A stretch of DNA of 64,000 bases from Pseudoips prasinana (GCA_951640165.1 OX621252.1:3752501-3816500), one strand, 5' to 3'; positions 43,767-53,905 are shown, numbered from the stretch's first letter. The notes: generated from the sequence alone by a model not told the origin. Made by a program: numbers and translations.

Positions 43767-44480
43767 AAGTTATTACATTAAGGTAATTCACAACATACAA
43801 AAAAAATCATGCGGGTTATATAGTCTTTGGAACTGTCGATAGAAGTGAAAACTATTTATCACACTTTTAATCTAAATAATCTACAATATAGTGGTTGACT
43901 TTCACATACTGATTGTATATATATAAAATGTATACTAACAACGCACGGAGGTATATCCATGTACATATATGTATACACAGTATACATAAATATAGCTTAT
44001 AATTACACGATTTATGTTCACCCAAAAAGTGTTGGCGCACCAGAAGAAGCTTTCACTTCCAAAAAAAATGCTAACTCTTCAGCATGTTTTTCTTTTTGTG
44101 TGTCAAATAAATGTCATTCTTTCTTTCTTCTCATCTGTAACCTATCAATGCTTCTTAAATTCTAAACTTAATATATAACTCAATAGAACAAATATGAAAT
44201 TTATACCGTAATGAAACGCAATCTACGAGTTGTATTCCCACCGTTATGCCTCGATATAACCGTAAATTTCCACGTATAATTAAAATAATTACGTGAATAC
44301 ATCAATAACCAAACAATACGAATCGATATTAGGCAGGGGACACACGATAGACCCAATCAACTCGCAGTAAAGAGGCGTACACACGGGCGCAAATTCACGG
44401 GCGCATTAACAATACACCACACTGCCATCGCTATGGCGCAAGGTATGAGAGATTGGTCACAATTTATTCCTCCAAAGTTT
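43767..44480. other. no feature recognised
   Basis: AT-rich sequence. No ORF has family motifs. Confidence 0.4.
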
Positions 44481-44745
44481 CGGTTACCGTAGCCTAGTTG
44501 GTATTGCTCCTGCCTACGAAGCTGGTGGCCCTGGGTTCGAATCCCGGTAAGTGCAAATATTTGTGTGATGAGCACGAATATTTGTTTCTGAGTCATGGAT
44601 GTTTTCTATGTATTTAAGTATTTATCTATCTATATAAGTATGTATATCGTCGCCTGGTACCCATAGTACAAGCTTTGCTTAGTTTGGGGCTAGGATGATA
44701 TGTGTGACATTGTCCCTATATAAAATAAAAATAAAATAAAGTCAA
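44481..44745 (+). repeat. SINE-E, copy 1
   Basis: tRNA-like head CGGTTACCGTAGCCTAGTTG, B box GGTTCGAATCCCGG, leader GCAAATATTTGTGTGATGAG. The tail (GTACAAGCTTTGCTTAGTTT, TGTCCCTATAT) resembles those of SINE-C and SINE-D. It ends in (AAAAT)n. Confidence 0.85.
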
Positions 44746-44782
44746 GAATTAAGAAAATAACCGTCAAAATTTAAATAATTTA

Positions 44783-45000
44783 ATCAGCCTAATGAAGTCC
44801 ACTGCAAGACCAAGGCCTCCCCAAAACATTTCCACCATGGAGTTGTTTCCATGTTTTGGAGAAATATGCCATAATCGCCACGCTGGGCAGACGGGTTGGC
44901 GATCGCAGTATGATGGTCATAGTACACAGAGAGACGATGCTGACCGTTCCCTGGAAGGTATAACCTAGTGTCGACAACGCCCCCCACGAGATGAAATATT
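44783..45000 (-). repeat. LINE-4 3' end with readable codons
   Basis: The best copy of the family. On the minus strand a short open frame reads HRLSVYYDHHTAIANPSAQR, then GDYGIFLQNMETTPWWK, then GEALVLQWTSLG and stop. I take this as the C-terminus of a LINE protein or translated UTR. The TTTCGGCTGAT-type end is replaced by AATGAAGTCCACTGC in reverse. Confidence 0.6.
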
Positions 45001-45309
45001 CTATGCCGTCAAAAACGCAGCAACTATTTTATTTTAATAGTATGTTGTATTTAGGTTTGAATGGGATCCATGATGCATCAATGTAAGTTACGCCGAATCA
45101 GATTTGTATGAAGATTAGATTTATTTCAGTGTCTGATCTCCGTCGGAAGGAGAGACTATTTTACTGACTTTACAGAGCAAAATAAACTGGTAGATTCCGG
45201 TTATTATGAGGTTATATTTATGACAATAATTAAAGATAGTCAGAAGTCGAATAGAAAATAACACCTGGTCTAATGTTACTGCTCGCTTCAGTAACTGGCT
45301 CTCTACGGG
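45001..45309. other. no feature recognised
   Basis: Nothing supported. Confidence 0.4.
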
Positions 45310-45443
45310 TTTCAGGTTAGATTGGAATAAAATGGGAAAAGGCTAGGCGGAGGAGTTGAATTTCGGTCTGCTCATAACTTGCATAAATATTGGAATTTGA
45401 ACCCAGGACCTCATTGTCTTCGATTGAAAACCAACGAGGTACC
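45310..45443 (-). repeat. SINE-B fragment with head
   Basis: TTTGAACCCAGGACCTCATT and GATTGAAAACCAACGAGG are the B- and A-box regions in reverse. The body is poorly preserved. Confidence 0.55.
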
Positions 45444-45802
45444 AATTATAGCTTTATGTAACTATGTCCACATATCACATTAACACATTATACAACAGCA
45501 ACTGGAACTGCACACTATTGAAACAGCCTCAACATCCACCCTCCACCGCTCGTCGCTTCCGCCCCATTGTGCCGCGCGATAACCCTGCCACGGCGTGACG
45601 GAGTGGCGCAGTTATCTCGCGCATTGTCCGACCCCATTGTCCCGCGTCTTCGTACAGTGTGTGCACCGCTTTAGTTTTACGTGTACTCTGACGACTTGGG
45701 TGACAATTGTTGTATGGAGTCATGAACGTTGAATGGGAGTACAATATGATGGGCTTCTTTTTAGCCGACATCAAAAGAAGGAGGTAATGAATTCGAATGT
45801 TG

Positions 45803-45988
45803 ACTGCACGTGTGGCGCAGCGGCTAAGACAGTCGCCTCGCCACTTCGTGTCGCGGGTTCGAGTCACGCGCCGGACAACTGTTTGAGTGACGCATAAATA
45901 GTTATGTTTATGAGTCTGGATTACTCTGGATGTAATTTGTGTCCGTCTATTATATGTTTGTAAAGTACCCCGCGACACAAGGATTAGC
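45803..45988 (+). repeat. SINE-A, full-length copy
   Basis: tRNA-like head (GTGTGGCGCAGCGGCTAAGA A-box region, GGGTTCGAGTCACGC B-box), then GACAACTGTTTGAGTGACGC, CTGGATGTAATTTGTGTCCG and the end TTTGTAAAGTACCCCGCGAC. A second copy is at 52266-52436. Confidence 0.85.
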
Positions 45989-46689
45989 GTTGTATTTTAA
46001 AAAAGAAAAAAATGTATGTCTTTTTACGTAGGTACCTAATTTATGCAATTTTTGTGGTTTATTAGAAAGAAAAGTCTAAGTCGTTTGTATGTTGGTTTTG
46101 GACGGTGTAGTCCCTCTCTCTTACCCACCACTGCAACTCCTGTAAGCCAGGATCAACAGTGGCACACAATGAAATGACACTGAGCGGTGAGGCTCAGGCA
46201 TGTCCCGTAGATACGCTTTAAACTTTTTTTTAACGCGACTTTCTGCTGATATGATGATGATAATGACATTTAAAACTCATAAAAATCCATTCAGTATGTA
46301 CATATAGATACATATGTTACAATAATAAGTTTTTGTATGAGGTAGAGTCGACACTACTTTGGTGCATTAAATTTGGTTTTGCAACGTCTTTATGACGTTA
46401 GCAGTAAAGGCAATTTTTGTAGCGCAAGTGTATCGACTGACGTAAGTGTCAGCTGTCACATAATTACGTTATAGTACTTGTATGAGACACGAGTTTTCCT
46501 AGAACTGTGCCTGCGTTTTGATTGGTCGGCTAAACCAGATGTCTGGGCTTTGATTGGTCGGTGTAAAAGGCGTTAAACGACAACGTACTGAGTGAGTTTA
46601 ATTATGTAAATTATATTTTGCAGAAACAATAAAGCAATGTATTATGAGAATTATTATAGGTTCTAGGAAGAAATCAATATCATTTATGT
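45989..46689. other. unannotated; duplicated inverted CCAAT boxes
   Basis: TTTTGATTGGTCGG at about 46516 and CTTTGATTGGTCGG at 46548 are 32 bp apart, the spacing of about three helical turns. They could bind NF-Y, but no transcript start or gene is visible downstream. Confidence 0.35.
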
Positions 46690-46977
46690 TATAAGTGTTA
46701 CATACATACATAGATTCACACCTGTTTCCCAGAGGGGTAGGCAGAGACAACGGACTTCCATTTGTCAACGGAATTCCAATCACACATCTTTCGTTTCGTT
46801 TACTGACATTATATTCTTAATACATGCTCGCCGGTTTAGGGTACTTCTGACCTGACCTTTCTTGAGAACGTCTCCGATTTGATCAGAGAATGTTCTGCGA
46901 GGTCTTCCCCTTCCGGTAGTGCCATTCACACAGGCCAGGTATACTTGTTTTGCCAATCTTCTTTCATTCATCCTTTA
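46690..46977 (-). repeat. RTE-2 LINE 3' end with readable codons
   Basis: Minus-strand codons give [38 protein letters not shown] and [17 protein letters not shown], a C-terminal motif of RTE-like LINEs in moths as I recall it. The 3' UTR contains CTGCCTACCCCTCTGGGAAA and ends in (TATG)n. Two more fragments lie at 28701 and 59400. Confidence 0.75.
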
Positions 46978-47169
46978 TAAATGTTTCCTTCCCTTTTATA
47001 AGTGTTGGTGACATTTAATAGTTATTTTAGGGCCATTATTTATAGACTGAAATAAATCTACACTAAAAAACAAAATAATGTTGACTCGGCTATCATTGTG
47101 GCGATAGTCGTTTCTGTCAATGGCTTAAAAGCAAAAAGCCTTGAATAACAGAACCAGATTCAAAAAGAA

Positions 47170-47440
47170 GTTTTTTTATTGCTTTTGGATGCAGACAAGC
47201 TAGCGGCCCACCTGATGGTAAGTGGTAACCGCTGCTCATGGACATTCGCAATTCCAGGGGCACAGCAAACCGCTGCCTACCGTGAGATTAATACTATTTT
47301 CAAACTTCGTTTGAAGAAGGACATGTCGTAGCGCTGAGGAAGCCTTTGGACACGGCTCGCAATGCCAGAAGCTTGCTGTCTCTAGAGCCGTAACCTCCGG
47401 TAGCATGGATCCTGTTCCTACTGAGGGTTGCAGATCCTAT
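47170..47440 (-). repeat. LINE 3' end related to LINE-2
   Basis: GCTAGCGGCCCACCTGATGG, CCGCTGCTCATGGACATTCG and AGCCGTAACCTCCGGTAGC. It shares the ACCTGATGGTAAGTGGTAACCG end with LINE-2 but differs internally, so it is a sister family. Confidence 0.6.
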
Positions 47441-47493
47441 TTTATTTGAATATTTATAAATGTATGAAATAGGAAAGAATTATAAATAAGGGA

Positions 47494-47703
47494 ATAATAA
47501 TCTTATCCCAAACTAGGCAAATCGCATATAATATCGCATCCAAACAACATACTTATATATTTAATAGTTAATTTGCATCCAGCCATAGAACAAATTACCG
47601 TGCTCATCGCACAGTGATTTGGAATTTTTCTGGGCGGGAATCAAACCCACGACCCGTGACTTAGCAGCCTGGGTCATTAACCACTAGACCAAACGGCCAG
47701 TCA
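47494..47703 (-). repeat. SINE-D, diverged near full-length copy
   Basis: TTATCCCAAACTAGGCAAAT, ACATACTTATATATTTAATA, GGGAATCAAACCCACGACCC and ACCACTAGACCAAACGGCC in order. Confidence 0.75.
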
Positions 47704-47808
47704 AATATCTGGGCTAAGAAGGAGCGGAATTCTCCACCGGTCACTATTTAATTAAATTTCTATTCATAGAAATTAAGTCATAAGTCATTTATTTTCATAA
47801 CAAATACG

Positions 47809-48060
47809 GTCACCGTAGCCTAGTTGGTAGTGCTCCTGCCTACGAAGCTGTTGGTCCTGGGTTCGAATCCCGGTAAGTGCAAATATTTGTGTGTTGAGCA
47901 CTAATATTTGGTTCTGAGTCATGGATGTTTTCTATGTATTTAAGTATTTATCTATGTATATCGTCGCCTGGTACCCATAGTACAAGCTTTGCTTAGTTTG
48001 GGGCTAGGATGATCTGTGTGACACTGTCCCTATATATTATATATTATTATTATTTGTGTT
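47809..48060 (+). repeat. SINE-E, copy 2
   Basis: GGTCACCGTAGCCTAGTTGG to GACACTGTCCCTATATATT. It is very similar to the copy at 44481, with a short deletion of the CTATATAAGTATG unit, suggesting recent activity. Confidence 0.85.
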
Positions 48061-48698
48061 GAAAATGTTAAAGCTAAATTTACAAATTAAAATACTAAAC
48101 CATTAACTACATTATTATCAATTAATTCTATATTATTATGTTCATGTGTCATACCAATTCATTATATACTTAGGAAGTCATTTGTCATGTATACATTCTT
48201 GTACACTATAAAAGCCTTTCTTCAATAAATAGTTTTTTAATTTGTCCCTGAATATATTTGGTCTATATATGCTTTTAAATTCTAAAGGCAACTTTTATAT
48301 AATGAGACCGATTGTACTCTGGAACTGTGTTGAACCACATTAACTTTGGCTTGGAGCAATGAAGGTATGTCCTTTCTACGAGTTTACTCTTTAATCTGTC
48401 TTGCCTCAACAGTTTCAAATTTGAGGAGATTTTTTAAAAAGAAATTTTAAAAATTTCGCGGAAAGAAAGCGACTCACAGACTCTTTACATTATAGTAGCA
48501 TTAGTATAACTACTTATTTCTTTTAATTCCTATTACAAATCCCATGGGGTGATGGGAAACATTGTGATGTTAATTAATAGATAATAATATCATTCACATG
48601 CTTTTCCCATTGATATCACACAAATTGATGAACACTTTCTTGTTGGAAAATACAGACATATGATTAAGATGTCTGTATTATTGCACGATTATATATGA
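48061..48698. other. no feature recognised
   Basis: AT-rich DNA. ATAATGAGACCGATTGTACT near 48300 has the look of LINE coding sequence but is too decayed to assign. Confidence 0.3.
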
Positions 48699-48751
48699 CT
48701 AGTCACCCTCCGCGGCTTCGCACGAGTAGATAGATATAAAGATACTTTTCT
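48699..48751 (-). mobile_element. Helitron-like 3' end fragment
   Basis: CTAGTCACCCTCCGCGGC and TTCGCACGAGTAGATAG, a CTAG end with a GC-rich subterminal segment on the minus strand. Short and without the other end. Confidence 0.4.
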
Positions 48752-48941
48752 TTTATATATCATAGCAAGGCAAATGAACAAGCGGGTTATCTGATGGCAA
48801 GTAGGCACCGCTGCCCATGGACACCTGCAACACCAGAGGGACTGCGTCTGCAAGTACGTTGCCGGCCTTTGAGGAAAGAATAGGCTCGCTTCTTGAAGGT
48901 AAACAAGTCATACCAGATCAGAAATACCTCCGCAGTTAATT
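48752..48941 (-). repeat. LINE-2 3' end fragment
   Basis: GGTTATCTGATGGCAAGTAG, CGTTGCCGGCCTTTGAGG, AATAGGCTCGCTTCTTGAAG and GAAATACCTCCGCAG. Confidence 0.75.
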
Positions 48942-48945
48942 AATA

Positions 48946-48980
48946 ATGATACCCTGGACATTATTTCACACAGCCATCTG
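48946..48980 (-). repeat. SINE-C tail sliver
   Basis: ATACCCTGGACATTATTTCA and ACAGCCATCTGATCCCGA, wedged between LINE-2 and LINE-4 pieces. Confidence 0.6.
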
Positions 48981-49155
48981 ATCCCGAGGGTTTATCACTC
49001 AGAGAACGGACAGCAGCGTCTCCATAATACTGTACCCGTCTGCGAAGCAATGGCGATTATGGCATATCCGTCCAAATGATGGACACAACTCTATTTAAGC
49101 AATCTTTTAGGGCCTTTTATCCAGCTCTGGACATCATTTCGCTGATGATGATAAC
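48981..49155 (+). repeat. LINE-4 3' end fragment
   Basis: GACAGCAGCGTCTCCATAAT, GGCGATTATGGCATATCC and CCAGCTCTGGACATCATTTC, then GCTGATGATGAT. Confidence 0.65.
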
Positions 49156-49758
49156 CTAATTGGCATTGAGGGTAATTCTACCATATTTTAGATCAGTATG
49201 TACTTAAAGCTAGTCGCCCATATCTCTATAACTCTCAACCCGTGCTATTCAATAACAATAACCGTAATTACAATCACTTATAACCCGGAAGCCGTTTAAT
49301 CCCGCCCACATAACCTAACTGCAACGCTACACACATTCAACAACCAACCGTAAATTTATAAAAAATAAAGTTTAAATTCAAATAAAACAGTACACCGTTA
49401 TCATCAATCGCTGTACCTAAAAACCACTTAATTCAGTAAAGGTGGGTTCACACGAGCCAGCGTCGAAAGGCGAAAGAGGGCGTACCATCGTGACGACTCA
49501 ATCCGATCGTATCGCAAACATTTGCAAATGCATGAATGCAGGTAGGCAAGTAGTGTTTATGCTATTGTTTAGTGCTTCGATGATGTCAAAAATATACAAG
49601 TGTGCAACTTGTCTTAATCAAGTTAAATGTCAGCTGTTTGAGTATAGCATTGACTTGACGGATCAACATTAAGAGCATTGGATTAGCTAAAAGTGTACAA
49701 AAGACATTTTTCTGGCAACATTAATTCAAAAAAAAAAGTTCTGCAATTGTATCTATTA
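49156..49758. other. no gene recognised
   Basis: The plus ORF at 49442 starts within a GTGGGTTCACACGAGCC segment similar to the MITE at 35120. No protein motif. Confidence 0.35.
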
Positions 49759-50071
49759 TCTATATATATAATAAAATCGTAGGAAAGTGAAAACTGTACA
49801 TTGATATATTTTTTTAAACGATACTTGGGGTGTGATCTACAATCGATATCGAAGCCTAAAATATAGTTTTAAGTATTTTTGTCTGTTTATCTGTAGGTAT
49901 GTCCGCGCTAAAATCATAAAGTACTGCATGGATTTACTTTAAATTTTGCATGAATATTACTCAGAAGTCGGTTCAACATATAGGCTATATATTATTACGC
50001 GATCACCTACGGGGGAGGAGCTGTGATAATTTATAAAGTTTAACGCGGGTAAAACCGCGGGGCACAGCTAG
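49759..50071 (+). mobile_element. Hel-1 Helitron, full-length
   Basis: 313 bp from TC at 49759 (TCTATATATATAATAAAATC) to CTAG at 50068-50071 with an intact GCGGGTAAAACCGC hairpin. A short gap separates it from an RTE-1 fragment. Confidence 0.85.
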
Positions 50072-50116
50072 TTTTCAATAAAGCAAATAATTTTGAAAGG
50101 GAAAGGATTGTTCTCA

Positions 50117-50275
50117 AATGACGACCACGCTCCGAAAGACGCGTGGGTAGGCCCCCAACAAGATGGACCGATGATCTTGTGGGCAAGCGCAAGACCGGCA
50201 ATTGTGGGGATCTTTGGGGGAGGCTTTTGTCTCGTAATGGGCATCTTTCGGCTGATATGATGATGATGATGAAAT
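50117..50275 (+). repeat. RTE-1 3' end fragment
   Basis: GACGACCACGCTCCGAAAGA, AAGATGGACCGATGATCTTG, GCGCAAGACCGGCAATTGTG and a (GAT)n tail. Internal deletion after TTGTGGG. Confidence 0.75.
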
Positions 50276-50784
50276 AATTTTAAAGATACGGATGGAACTG
50301 GTGAGCATGCCTCATAGTCAACTATAGATGCTTTTCATTAGATGGGGTGTACGTATATTAACATACACTTACGGGTATTAACATACACTTCTACTTTTCA
50401 AGCTCACGATGCAGTAGAAAAATCTAATACGATATCAAATTAACTAGATCTTAGAACTTGTCCATCCGTGCGTTCCTGTTTATTACATAAAATAACGAGA
50501 AAAATAAATAAATAAAAAGTAATTTTGTTACAATTTTTAGATTAAATACACTATTATAAATTGAAGACACTTAGATAGTTGGCGAACGCAGAATACTCTC
50601 AAACAGTAGTTTAACTTAAGCGTCAACACGTGACGTAAAAGGAAGGTATTCTTAAAAAGACGATGCGGTCACTGGCACGGAGTACAAGCAGACAAGGCTT
50701 GTTGTTTTACTTGGTTAAGTATATAAATTTCAAACAACCGAATCGTATTGAAATTGATCTCTTATTTTGGCAGATATGATGTTA
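50276..50784. other. no feature recognised
   Basis: AT-rich. A short direct repeat (TTAACATACACTTACGGG / TTAACATACACTTC) lies at about 50356-50395. Confidence 0.4.
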
Positions 50785-51080
50785 CTAGCTGTGCCCCGCG
50801 GTTTTACCCGCGTTAAACTTTATAAATTATCACAGCTCATCCGCCGTAGGTGATAGGGTGATAATATGTAGTCTATATTTTTATTAGTAATATTCATGCA
50901 AAATTTGAAGTAAATCTATGCAATACTTTTTGAGTTTAGCCCGGACATACATACAGAAAAAAATACAAAAAAATAAATTTTTGGCTTCGATATCGATTGT
51001 AGATCACGCCATAAGTATCCTTTTAAAAAAATATTCAATGTACAGTTTTGACTTTCCTACGATTTTATTATATGTATAGA
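50785..51080 (-). mobile_element. Hel-1 Helitron, full-length
   Basis: 296 bp. CTAG at 50785-50788 after A, and the GATTTTATTATATGTATAGA end at 51080 before T. The hairpin CGCGGTTTTACCCGCG is intact. It lies 700 bp from, and opposite to, the copy at 49759. Confidence 0.85.
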
Positions 51081-51562
51081 TAAACAGACAACCAAAAAGC
51101 GTACGTTTCAAATTAATAACACTACTCTTTCCTTTAACGAAAGCAAAGCAATTCAACACAAAACTACAATAACTAACAACGTCTAATAAAGTAGGTAGTT
51201 ACAAAAACGCGGCCATTTTTCAACGATCAAGCTAAGAAAGCTATTGGAAGTCTGCTCGACTCTATGAAACAATTACTTAGACTGGGGGGTGCCCACCCTG
51301 GGGGTGGCCCACCTGAAGCCATTTTCATAATGCACCAACGTTCACTGGTTCTAAACTTAACACTTTAAATAATTGGCTGATGTTCTGACGGTGCGGCGCG
51401 GCCAGGGGACCAGGTGTTGCATTAGTCCGGCTGTTATGGCTAATTATTAGGATTGTAGGTTTAGGTCTATTTTTAAGGGCCAGCCTCTAAATTAGACGGA
51501 TTGTCCCCACGTACGGTCTGAGCAAGTTAGTATAATTTATTTATAAACGTGTGATTTGTGAT
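51081..51562. other. no gene recognised
   Basis: 51280-51430 is GC-rich (GGGGGGTGCCCACCC, GTGCGGCGCGGCC) without an ORF. It may be a conserved noncoding patch. Confidence 0.3.
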
Positions 51563-51712
51563 GAATATAGAATAGAATACTTTTTATTGTACACCAGAAA
51601 AATAAATACAACATGAGATATTACATAGACAAGTTGTACAAAGGGCGGTCTTATCGCATAAAGCGATCTCTTCCAGACAACCTTAGGATGGATAGGAGCT
51701 GAACATTAACTT
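51563..51712 (-). repeat. LINE-3 3' UTR
   Basis: TAGAATAGAATACTTTTTAT, TTGTACACCAGAAAAATAA, GGGCGGTCTTATCGCATAAA and GCGATCTCTTCCAGACAACC. It ends about 90 bp before the candidate exon. Confidence 0.8.
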
Positions 51713-51801
51713 ATACCTAGCAGTAGGTGTGCAACAAGAGATATACCAAAATTATGGTATATATACTACACGGGCTATTCATAGTGCTTCTGGCTGAATA
51801 G

Positions 51802-52101
51802 CGGGTGCTCAATCTCTATGGAGTAGCCAACTATGCAGAAGAATTTATACTGCAGGACTCATGGCACAAACACAGAAGCACTATCCATTTTTTAACTCGT
51901 AGACTAATGGATGGCTACCCAAACCTACCAGGAAGAGCTAAGGCTTTACGTACTCTCCGAGAAACTGATGCTGCCAAACTCCACTTTTTGACAATTACAC
52001 TTTTAGGCACTTTATTATCTGCACTTGTACACGCTAGGTACTGCTATAGCAATGAGGCGCGGAAGCCAATTCGTAATATTTATTTGTCTATAAATCTTTG
52101 A
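51802..52101 (+). CDS. candidate terminal exon or retrocopy of an unrecognised protein
   Basis: The frame opens right after an in-frame TAG whose AG (51800-51801) could be a splice acceptor, and runs 99 sense codons to TGA at 52099-52101. An AATAAA signal starts at 52119. It has no ATG near its beginning (the first open codons are CGG GTG), so translation would need an upstream exon. The peptide looks like real protein: a polar part (YGVANYAEEFILQDSWHK, RRLMDGYPNLPGRAKALR) is followed by a hydrophobic segment FLTITLLGTLLSALVHARY at about 70-88, plausibly membrane-spanning, and a short polar end. I do not recognise the family. The AG is preceded by only a weak pyrimidine tract. Alternatives are a 5'-truncated retrocopy or a chance ORF; composition and poly(A) signal make chance less likely. 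Confidence 0.4.
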   Translation, partial: RVLNLYGVANYAEEFILQDSWHKHRSTIHFLTRRLMDGYPNLPGRAKALRTLRETDAAKLHFLTITLLGTLLSALVHARYCYSNEARKPIRNIYLSINL

Positions 52102-52118
52102 TATTAGGGCAACCGATT

Positions 52119-52124
52119 AATAAA
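52119..52124 (+). promoter_or_regulatory. AATAAA polyadenylation signal
   Basis: AATAAA, 18 bases after the TGA of the candidate exon, followed by a T/G-rich stretch (TTTGTTGTTTATT) as in real 3' ends. Confidence 0.45.
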
Positions 52125-52265
52125 TTTGTTGTTTATTAATGGTTTCCTTGTCATTTTAATGTAATAAGATACACCAAACGGACATAATAAGCATAAAAGT
52201 AGATTAGTTTCTTTATATCGTATTTTTTTTTCTAAAAGACAGATCTCTCACTAGGGAATGTAATG

Positions 52266-52436
52266 CCTATGTCGCGGGGTACTTTACAAACATATAATAG
52301 ATGGACACAAATTACATCCAGACTCAGAACAACTGTTTATGCGTCACAAAAATAGTTGTCCGGTACGGGAATCGAACCCGGGACGTGAAGCGGCGAGGCG
52401 ACTGTTTTTGCCGCTGCTCCACACGTGCAGTATTAG
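52266..52436 (-). repeat. SINE-A, full-length copy
   Basis: GTCGCGGGGTACTTTACAAA to the head complement GCTGCTCCACACGTGCAGT. The B-box complement GGGAATCGAACCCGGGACG is perfect, while the anticodon region contains an expanded T run. Confidence 0.85.
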
Positions 52437-52495
52437 ACTTTACTGCTGTATTGTTAACTTGACAACTACAAGTGTATGTAAATATGACATTGCCA

Positions 52496-52569
52496 TTTCT
52501 CGTTGGTTTAGCGGTAGCCTGTCCAACCACAGATAATGAGGTCCTGGGTTCAAATCCCGGGTCGCCAGT
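52496..52569 (+). repeat. SINE-B-type tRNA-like head
   Basis: TCTCGTTGGTTTAGCGGTAG and GGGTTCAAATCCCGGGTCGC at tRNA spacing. The body is missing, and a 5S-derived SINE begins 20 bp downstream in the same orientation. Confidence 0.7.
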
Positions 52570-52589
52570 CTACAAGGTAACTAAACATA

Positions 52590-52817
52590 ACCAGATGCTC
52601 TCACCAGTCCGTAAGTGATCAGCGAGGTCAAGCTACTAGGCTCGCGGTCATTCCATAGACGGGTGACCGTCAAAGTGGTTTAATTTCTAAGCGTCTCCGT
52701 GTTTTGGAGGGCACGTTAATCTGTCGTAGGCAACAGTCGTTAAGCCATGTCAGAAGCCTAGTGGACGGCTTGAACAACTCTGACACTAGGGTAACCACTG
52801 CCCATACGATAATTAAG
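52590..52817 (+). repeat. 5S-rRNA-derived SINE, complete copy
   Basis: A reference copy of the family: ACCAGATGCTCTCACCAGTC start, CCGTAAGTGATCAGCGAGG and AGACGGGTGACCGTC (5S C-box region), TTTCTAAGCGTCTCCGTG, TCGTAGGCAACAGTCG, ACACTAGGGTAACCACTGCC and a short AATTAAGTAAG tail. Confidence 0.85.
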
Positions 52818-53240
52818 TAAGGTAGGTACTTAAACCAACTGCAAATTCTTACACACCTTTTACTATTCACGTCTCAACAAAACAGTCATAACTCAAAAAT
52901 CTGCATTTTTAATGCGGCTAAGTGAACTTCCGTCGTGTAATTCAACGGTTTTCCGCGGAGTCTAGACTCAAAACTGCACCGCCTGAATTTTAAGACTAGG
53001 TCTGAAATATGGGTGGTGTGTGGGCGGATAATGGGTTATATATATGGGGCTAATGCAGCCATGGATTATTGTCACGTGCAATTTCCGGAACTTGTGAGGG
53101 GTACAAAGTTTGAAGCAGTGGCGGGTAAGCAGATGGTTTTTATAAGGATTGATAGAAGTATACTGGTAACTTAGTGATCGCTTTATCTTGATTCGTTATT
53201 GCTTTGAAGTAGTCCTAAGTTCTTCCGATTATAATTTTTT
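52818..53240. other. no feature recognised
   Basis: Nothing supported. Confidence 0.4.
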
Positions 53241-53640
53241 TTATATAATAGGCTGGCAAACGAGCAAGTGGGTCACCTGATGGTAAGTGATCACCGCCGC
53301 CCATGGACATTCGCAACACCTGAGGAGCTGCAAGTGCGTTGCCGGCCTTTAAGAAAAGAATAGGCTCGCTTCTTAAAGGTTGCCATGTCATACCGGATCG
53401 GAAATACCTCCGCAGCTAATTGATTCCACAGAGCGGTAGTGCGCAGCAAAAAGTTTCTTGTGAAACGCACAGTGGTAGATGACCATCCAGGTGATATGGA
53501 TGAAATTTCCACTTTTGGCGAGAGGGTCTGTGGCGGAATGTGGCGGCAAGTATAAGCTCGAACAATTCCTCTGAACACTCCCCGTGATAATGCTTCTTTC
53601 TTAAAGAAAGCCCGTATCATAGGCCTTGTGTCCTCATCAG
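53241..53640 (-). repeat. LINE-2 3' end with readable RT C-terminus
   Basis: The longest LINE-2 copy. A minus ORF of 109 residues (53291-53620) contains [39 protein letters not shown] and [20 protein letters not shown]. The 'F..R...LWN.L...VFP..Y....FK' pattern is the common C-terminus of Jockey/CR1-like LINE ORF2 proteins. Upstream RT sequence is missing. The 3' UTR ends CCAGCCTATTATATAA on the minus strand. Confidence 0.75.
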
Positions 53641-53751
53641 TATTTTAAGAAGCTCGTGAAACTGAATAACTTGTTATATACATATCTAATAGCAAAACAC
53701 GCGGTATTATTTACATATAAATTAAGTAACCTATTTTGTATAAAAAGCTTA

Positions 53752-53905
53752 AGAAGGTAGCTTAAATTCTAAGCGTCTCCGTGCTTCGAAGGGCATGCTT
53801 AGTTCTCGGTCCCGGAAATTGTTGTTAGACAACAGTCAGATAACTACTCGGCGGCTTGAATAACTCTGATACTAGGGTGACCACTGCCCATACCATAAAG
53901 AAAGC
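53752..53905 (+). repeat. 5S-rRNA-derived SINE, head-truncated
   Basis: Starts in the body at AAATTCTAAGCGTCTCCGTG and runs to ACCACTGCCCATACCATAAA with an AAAGAAAGCAAG tail. Confidence 0.75.

Noticed and set aside
45529..45978. Minus-strand ORF of 149 codons
   Set aside because: Its first half lies on the reverse strand of SINE-A (45803-45988) and the rest has no family features; it is a by-product of a GC-richer stretch.
48490..49760. CRISPR-like or long satellite arrays anywhere in the window
   Set aside because: No regularly spaced identical repeats with unique spacers; only short tandem duplications and dispersed elements.
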